From: Nodularia sp. NIES-3585
Lineage (GTDB): Bacteria; Cyanobacteriota; Cyanobacteriia; Cyanobacteriales; Nostocaceae
DNA: 64,000 nt
Direction: 5' to 3'
Assembly (NCBI RefSeq): GCF_002218065.1
Contig: NZ_BDUB01000001.1
Span: forward strand, 4,249,118-4,313,117
The translations under genes were made by a program, and so were the position numbers. The notes beneath the pieces are model-generated. The model worked only from the letters and a program-made list of their open reading frames with translations, ran no database searches and had not been told where the DNA came from. Positions 58,891 to 64,000 of this stretch are shown here, in pieces (position 1 is the first letter of the stretch; each line of letters starts with the position of its first letter).

Positions 58891-61800
58891 ATGGAAATTG
58901 ATTATCAAGATATTGCCGTTCATCAATTAGTTGAAAACCAAGTTTTATTGACACCAACTAAAGTAGCTATTATTTTTCAGAATCAACAATTAACATATGG
59001 AGAACTGAATGAGAAAGCCAACAAATTGGCACATTATTTAAAGTCTTTAGGAGTTAGTTCAGAAACGTTGGTGGGTATTTGCGTGGAGCGATCGCTGTTC
59101 ATGGTGATTGGCTTGTTAGCAATCCTCAAAGCAGGTGGTGCCTACGTTCCGCTCGATCCATCCTATCCATCTGAGCGCCTAGCTTTTATGTTAGAGGACT
59201 CGCAACTACCGATTTTAGTAACGCAACAGCATCTATCAGAAAAACTAACGCCACACTCAGCTAAAACCGTTTTTCTGGATAGTGATTGGGAAGCGATCGC
59301 TCAGTATAGTCCCGAAAATCCCATTAACCAAGTTTGTGCAGATAACTTAGCATATGTCATTTACACTTCTGGTTCCACTGGCAAACCCAAAGGTGTGGAA
59401 ATTGTTCATGGTGCTGTAGTGAATTTCTTAATTTCAATGCAACAAAAGCCAGGATTGACATCTCAAGATATTCTTTTGGCAGTAACAACTATATCTTTTG
59501 ATATTGCCGTTCTAGAACTTTTCCTGCCCTTAACAGTGGGAACTACCAGTGTGATCGTGAGTCGAGAAGTAGCAACCGATGCAATTCAACTTTTTCAAAC
59601 AATCAATGACTCCGGCGCTACAGTTATGCAAGCTACCCCGGCAACCTGGCGGATGTTGTTAGCAATTGGTTGGGAAGGCAATCAAAATCTGAAAATTATT
59701 TGTGGTGGAGAACTTCTGACTCGACATTTAGCAAACCAACTACTAGAACGTAGTTCTTCGGTTTGGAATATGTATGGTCCCACGGAAACTACTATTTGGT
59801 CAACCGTTGACAAAGTAGAATCTGGTGACGGAGCAATAACTATTGGTTCCCCCATTTTAAATACCCAAATCTATGTACTTAAAGAACCAGCTCGCCGCAA
59901 AAATGACATTTTAGAACCCGTTGTTGACGAAGAAGAAGGACAGGTTTACATCGGTGGTGTGGGACTAGCACGAGGCTATTGGAATCGTCCTGAACTGACG
60001 GCGGAAAAGTTTATCACTGACCCTTTTAGAAATGATCCCACAGTCCGTCTCTATAAAACAGGTGATTTAGCTCGTTATTTACCAGACGGTAGCATCTCTA
60101 TCATTGGCAGAATTGACCATCAAGTAAAAGTTCGCGGACACCGGATTGAGTTGGGAGATATTGAAGCAACATTGTCACAACATACTCAAGTCCAGGAATG
60201 TGTAGTCGTTGTCAGAGAAGATTCTCCTGGAGATATGCGTTTGGTGGCTTATGTGGTGCCGAAGTCGCAATTATCAAATATGCGTCCAGCACAGTTACGA
60301 GCATGGCTAAAAGAAAAACTACCTGATTACATGGTTCCTGCCATTGTGGTTTTTATAGATAGCTTACCGTTGACTCCTAACTGCAAAGTTGATCGTCGAG
60401 CCTTACCACGCCCAACTCTTGATTTAATAGAGGAATTTGTACCTCCCCGAACAGAGTTAGAGAAGCAACTAACTAAAATTTGGACTGCTATTTTAGGAAT
60501 GGAAGTTGATGTATGTCAAAATTTCTTTGAATCAGGAGGAAATTCCCTCACTTCCCCTGTGTTACTCTACCGGATAAATAAAACATTCCAAATAGAATTG
60601 TCTCTAGATTGTTTGTTTAAAGCTCCGACAATTGCTGAGTTAGCCAAAGTGATTCAGTCTGTTCAAGGTTTTGGTTCTGCTGACAAATTTGTAAATAACC
60701 TCGACCAGATGCGGGCTGATGCAATTTTAGAATCAACAATCCAGCCACTAACTGTCGCTAAAACTGAGCCTCAAAATATTTTCTTGACAGGTACAACAGG
60801 TTTTATTGGTGCTTTTCTTTTGCAGGAATTGCTACAACAGAATTCACAGGCAACTGTTTACTGTCTAGTCCGTGCCAATAGTTTAGAAGCTGCTAGCGAT
60901 CGCCTGCGTCAAAGTCTAGAAAAGTACGAAATTTGGCACGAGAGTTTTGGCAAGCGAATTGTCCCCGTGGTCGGAGATTTATCACAGCCTTTGTTGGGAC
61001 TATCCGAAGCGCAGTTTACAGAATTGGCAGATCGGATTGAGGTGATCTATCACAGTGGTGCATATGTAAATTTAGTTTATCCTTACAGTGCTTTACGGGG
61101 TACAAACGTTGTCGGCACCAGGGAAATTTTGCGTTTAGCCGTTCATACAAAAACCATTCCAGTTCACCATATTTCTACCTTAGATGTCTTTCAATCTTCA
61201 GAACATCAAGGGAAAAAAGTAATTCTTGAAACCGATGATATTCTCAGTGGTAAAGGATATTTAGATGGTTATTCCCAAAGTAAATGGGTAGCCGAAAAAT
61301 TAGTCATGGCAGCGCGCGATCGCGGTTTACCAGTTTATATTTATCGCTTAGGAATGATTACAGGGGATAGTAAAACAGGTGGTTTTCAGCCTAGTAACAT
61401 GATTAGCAGAATGATTAAAGGATTCATTCAAATGGGTTATGCCCCTGAATGGGAACTAAATATGAACCTGACTCCCGTAGACTATGTAGTTGCCGCGATC
61501 GCCTATTTGTCACGCCAACCAGATTCCTATGGCGACACCTTTCATTTATTAAGTCCCTACGTATTATCACTTAATCAACTAGTGGCGGATTTGAACTTAC
61601 TGAGTTATCCTGTTACTTCTATTCCTTTCTACCAGTGGCAAGCAAAGCTACTCGATATGCCTCCAGAAAATGCTTTAACGCCGATGGCTTCTTTATTTAC
61701 AAAGAAGGTATCAAATCAGCAACAAACTTTTATCGAGACAACTGTTCTGACATCATCCCAAGTTTTTGATTCCCGTAACACGCAAATGGGACTGGCTGGC

Positions 61801-61911
61801 ACCGATATTATCTGTTCACCAATCAACTCTTCTGTGTTGAAAAATTATTTGTCCTATTTCAGGCGTTGTGGTTTCCTCACTAAATCTACTCACTTAACTT
61901 ATATATCCTGA
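58891..61911 (+). CDS. Stand-alone NRPS-like protein: adenylation, carrier, thioester-reductase domains
   Basis: 1006 residues. The adenylation domain (about 10-520) shows core motifs LTYGELNEKANKLAH, YVIYTSGSTGKPKG, WNMYGPTETTIWS, YKTGDLARYLPDG and the catalytic Lys in NCKVDRRALP. The carrier domain has the phosphopantetheine Ser in FFESGGNSLTS (about residue 552). The C-terminal reductase (about 628-960) has the NAD(P) motif FLTGTTGFIGAFLL and GYSQSKWVAEKL. There is no condensation or thioesterase domain. It should activate one amino or other acid, hold it as a thioester and release it as an aldehyde or alcohol. By eye the A-domain code reads D-I-L-Q-I-G-M-I-W-K, close to the glycine type. 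A good AAGGAAATTTA site precedes the ATG. Confidence 0.9.
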   Translation: MEIDYQDIAVHQLVENQVLLTPTKVAIIFQNQQLTYGELNEKANKLAHYLKSLGVSSETLVGICVERSLFMVIGLLAILKAGGAYVPLDPSYPSERLAFMLEDSQLPILVTQQHLSEKLTPHSAKTVFLDSDWEAIAQYSPENPINQVCADNLAYVIYTSGSTGKPKGVEIVHGAVVNFLISMQQKPGLTSQDILLAVTTISFDIAVLELFLPLTVGTTSVIVSREVATDAIQLFQTINDSGATVMQATPATWRMLLAIGWEGNQNLKIICGGELLTRHLANQLLERSSSVWNMYGPTETTIWSTVDKVESGDGAITIGSPILNTQIYVLKEPARRKNDILEPVVDEEEGQVYIGGVGLARGYWNRPELTAEKFITDPFRNDPTVRLYKTGDLARYLPDGSISIIGRIDHQVKVRGHRIELGDIEATLSQHTQVQECVVVVREDSPGDMRLVAYVVPKSQLSNMRPAQLRAWLKEKLPDYMVPAIVVFIDSLPLTPNCKVDRRALPRPTLDLIEEFVPPRTELEKQLTKIWTAILGMEVDVCQNFFESGGNSLTSPVLLYRINKTFQIELSLDCLFKAPTIAELAKVIQSVQGFGSADKFVNNLDQMRADAILESTIQPLTVAKTEPQNIFLTGTTGFIGAFLLQELLQQNSQATVYCLVRANSLEAASDRLRQSLEKYEIWHESFGKRIVPVVGDLSQPLLGLSEAQFTELADRIEVIYHSGAYVNLVYPYSALRGTNVVGTREILRLAVHTKTIPVHHISTLDVFQSSEHQGKKVILETDDILSGKGYLDGYSQSKWVAEKLVMAARDRGLPVYIYRLGMITGDSKTGGFQPSNMISRMIKGFIQMGYAPEWELNMNLTPVDYVVAAIAYLSRQPDSYGDTFHLLSPYVLSLNQLVADLNLLSYPVTSIPFYQWQAKLLDMPPENALTPMASLFTKKVSNQQQTFIETTVLTSSQVFDSRNTQMGLAGTDIICSPINSSVLKNYLSYFRRCGFLTKSTHLTYIS

Positions 61912-61994
61912 GGTTAGAAACTTCCAAGAAGTAAATTATCCGGATAAAAGTATCGGTGAATTTAAAATTTCAAAAACCATTTTTGGATGTCCCC

Positions 61995-64000
61995 ATGAAT
62001 ATAAGTTGGCTGAAAAATAGAAAATTGGGTACATCTGTAGCCCAGGTTGAAAGTAATGAAGAAGGCAAGCAGAAAGGATCACTGACGCAACAAACGCTGA
62101 TCAAAACAGCAGTTAGCATCGGCATAGTTATTATTGCGTCAACTGGAATGGGTTACTTTCAAGTGATTTCACGAGTCACAGAACATTCATTAGCACAACT
62201 TGATGAATACGTAAAACTACGAGCGCAGCGTGAGAGAGCAATATTTACGTTAGCTGAAGATAATCATGTCTTGCTGAAGCAAGCATTGGAAGGGCGGCTC
62301 AAAGCACTAGGCGATCGCGATCCCAAAGCTGAGTTTGAGCAGTTGTTTGTAGAATACAAAGATGGTACCCTTCGCAACCGTCCCGAACTCTTTACAGTTG
62401 ACGAAAATCCAGGTGTTTTTCTGGGTAAAAATGTCAAAATTGATGCCGATATGCGACGGCGAGTCATAGCTTATTACGATATCCTCAGTGCTTACGGCCC
62501 TGCATGGAGCAATCGCTTTGCCAACAGCTATACGCAAATTCCAGAGAATGGAATGGTGATGTATATGCACGAGTATCCCTGGGCATTGATGGCCCCCTCT
62601 AGAGAGTCTTTTCTCGTCACCGATGATGAGTCCTTTCAAATTACCCGACCAGTTTATAATCCTGAGCGTAAAACTGTCTGGACAGGAATTTATTATGACC
62701 AAGTTGCTGCTGCTTGGATGGCATCTTGTGTCACGCCTTTGGATATAAATGGTAGGCATATCGCTACACTTGGACACGACATTCTCATTGGTGAGTTGCG
62801 CGATCGTACTATTAATGATGCTCTCAAAGGCACATACAACATAATCTTTAGAAAAGATGGGCGTTTAGTCGCCCATCCTGATCTGATGGAAGATATTAAA
62901 CGAACAAACGGTAAATTTTCCATTCAGCAATCGGGATACTCTCATTTGCAAGAGATTTTTCGGTTAGCGACTAATACACCAGGAAACCAGGTAATTAATA
63001 ATGCCAAATATGACGAATACTTAGCTGTGACAACAATTGATGAACCAGATTGGTATCTAGTTACAGTTTTTCCCAAATCTCTGTTAGCTCAAGAAGCCTT
63101 TAATACGGCGCAACTAATTCTACTATTAGGACTCAGCGCGCTTGTAGTAGAAATTACTATTACATTCTTGATTTTACATTATCAAATAGCTGCTCCACTT
63201 AATAAACTAATGGTAGCAACTGAGAGTATTTCTGCTGGTAATCTAGATATTGAAGTGAACGTACAATGCCCAAATGAACTAGGTCGTTTGGGATATTTAT
63301 TTAACAAAATGTCTCTGAAACTACGAGAATCTTTTGCTGACCTAGCTAGAACCAATGAGAAACTCGAAATTAGAGTTGAAGAACGTACTACGGAACTGAA
63401 GACAGCCAAGGAGGCAGCTGATCAGGCAAACACAGCCAAAAGTGAGTTTCTAGCCAATATGAGTCATGAATTACGTACTCCTCTCAATGGAATTTTGGGA
63501 TATACTCAAATTCTTTATCGCTCCAAAACCTTATCAGAGAAAGATCAAAAAAGCATTAGTATTATTAGTCAATGTGCATCCCATCTTCTCACGTTGATCA
63601 ATGATATTTTGGATATTTCTAAAATTGAAGCTCGGAAGATGGAATTACATTCTATAGATTTCCATTTCCCAGCTTTCTTGCAAGGAGTTGTTGAAATCTG
63701 TCGCATTAAAGCTGAACAAAAAGACATTGAATTTATTTATCAACCGGATGCCGAGCTTCCAGAGGCTGTTTATGCTGATGATAAAAGGTTGCGTCAGGTA
63801 CTAATTAATGTACTGGGTAATGCCATCAAATTCACAGATCAAGGAAAAGTAGTCTTCTCTGTGAAACTTCAGAATATGATTAGTTCTCAATTACAGGAAA
63901 GTTCGACTTACCAAATTCGGTTTTTAATTGAGGACAGCGGTATTGGAATTGCTCACGATCAGATTGAAAAGGTATTTCTGCCATTTGAACAAGTTGGAGA
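61995..64000 (+). CDS. Sensor histidine kinase, dCache-HAMP-HisKA-HATPase (runs off right edge)
   Basis: At least 668 residues from the ATG at 61995; the frame is open to the window's end. TM helix 1 lies at about 36-56 ([20 protein letters not shown]). A periplasmic double-Cache-like domain (about 60-370) follows, then TM helix 2 (about 376-397, [20 protein letters not shown]). HAMP comes next ([20 protein letters not shown]). HisKA has the phospho-acceptor His in [20 protein letters not shown], and HATPase_c begins ([26 protein letters not shown]). A receiver domain may follow beyond the window. It starts 83 bp after the NRPS-like gene on the same strand, so the block may be one operon. The signal is unknown; dCache sensors usually bind small extracellular ligands. 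Confidence 0.88.
   Translation, partial: MNISWLKNRKLGTSVAQVESNEEGKQKGSLTQQTLIKTAVSIGIVIIASTGMGYFQVISRVTEHSLAQLDEYVKLRAQRERAIFTLAEDNHVLLKQALEGRLKALGDRDPKAEFEQLFVEYKDGTLRNRPELFTVDENPGVFLGKNVKIDADMRRRVIAYYDILSAYGPAWSNRFANSYTQIPENGMVMYMHEYPWALMAPSRESFLVTDDESFQITRPVYNPERKTVWTGIYYDQVAAAWMASCVTPLDINGRHIATLGHDILIGELRDRTINDALKGTYNIIFRKDGRLVAHPDLMEDIKRTNGKFSIQQSGYSHLQEIFRLATNTPGNQVINNAKYDEYLAVTTIDEPDWYLVTVFPKSLLAQEAFNTAQLILLLGLSALVVEITITFLILHYQIAAPLNKLMVATESISAGNLDIEVNVQCPNELGRLGYLFNKMSLKLRESFADLARTNEKLEIRVEERTTELKTAKEAADQANTAKSEFLANMSHELRTPLNGILGYTQILYRSKTLSEKDQKSISIISQCASHLLTLINDILDISKIEARKMELHSIDFHFPAFLQGVVEICRIKAEQKDIEFIYQPDAELPEAVYADDKRLRQVLINVLGNAIKFTDQGKVVFSVKLQNMISSQLQESSTYQIRFLIEDSGIGIAHDQIEKVFLPFEQVG

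Overview
The window comes from a filamentous cyanobacterium of the Nostocales type (Nostoc/Anabaena/Nodularia-like). The evidence is a psaM gene for a photosystem I subunit, a valyl-tRNA synthetase with the cyanobacterial CAAD membrane domain, an EbsA-type protein, a glucosyldiacylglycerol-synthase-like glycosyltransferase, many GCGATCGC (HIP1) octamers, GGGGAGT heptamer repeats and numerous short palindromic repeats between genes. Base composition looks moderate to AT-rich. No rRNA, tRNA, CRISPR array or replication origin was recognised.

Layout. 0-2.4 kb: trehalose genes treZ-treY (minus strand; treY runs off the left edge). 2.9-5.6 kb: a short-chain dehydrogenase, an alpha/beta hydrolase broken by one in-frame stop, a truncated conserved gene and a TnpB relic. 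5.6-11.8 kb: a VWA-domain surface protein, recN and an ABC1/AarF kinase. 11.8-15.3 kb: remains of a diversity-generating retroelement (DGR): a reverse transcriptase cut after about 130 residues, an intact avd-like gene and a target gene joining a SEFIR/TIR-like domain to a formylglycine-enzyme (C-type-lectin-fold) domain with a variable-region-like 3' end, next to a small membrane protein. 15.3-24.7 kb: mostly core genes (valS, a sugar kinase, psaM, TPR protein, GST), plus a GxxExxY gene bounded by 39-bp inverted repeats and sitting on the 3' end of the sugar kinase. 24.7-31.1 kb: an IS1-type element, an SLH/beta-helix surface protein, a cupin gene between two inverted copies of a MITE-like repeat, and gatB. 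31.2-44.0 kb: a hybrid histidine kinase, a coiled-coil/TPR protein, infC with an apparent AUU start, a yajQ-like gene, a MAPEG protein, a DprA-like protein, a phosphotransacetylase-like protein, ebsA and a glycosyltransferase.

44.4-46.4 kb is a second, broken conflict-type locus: a small Gly-rich (Pepco-like) gene, the first part of a caspase-like protease, an inserted antirepressor-like gene, and the last part of another formylglycine-enzyme domain whose end also looks like a DGR variable region. 46.5-48.9 kb is dnaX with a 136-residue mini-intein. 49.1-54.6 kb holds a TPR-CHAT protein whose catalytic His is replaced by Arg, a small protein sharing its N-terminal domain, and a methyltransferase between them. 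54.7-57 kb carries a membrane protein, a ketopantoate-reductase-like gene and moaE. 57.3-64 kb is a signalling/biosynthesis block: response regulator-histidine kinase, a stand-alone A-PCP-reductase NRPS-like protein, and a sensory histidine kinase that runs off the right edge.

The two DGR-target-like loci (13 and 46 kb), the CHAT locus, the mini-intein, the inverted-repeat cassette and the MITE copies show that this is a chromosomal stretch much worked over by mobile DNA, with housekeeping genes in between.
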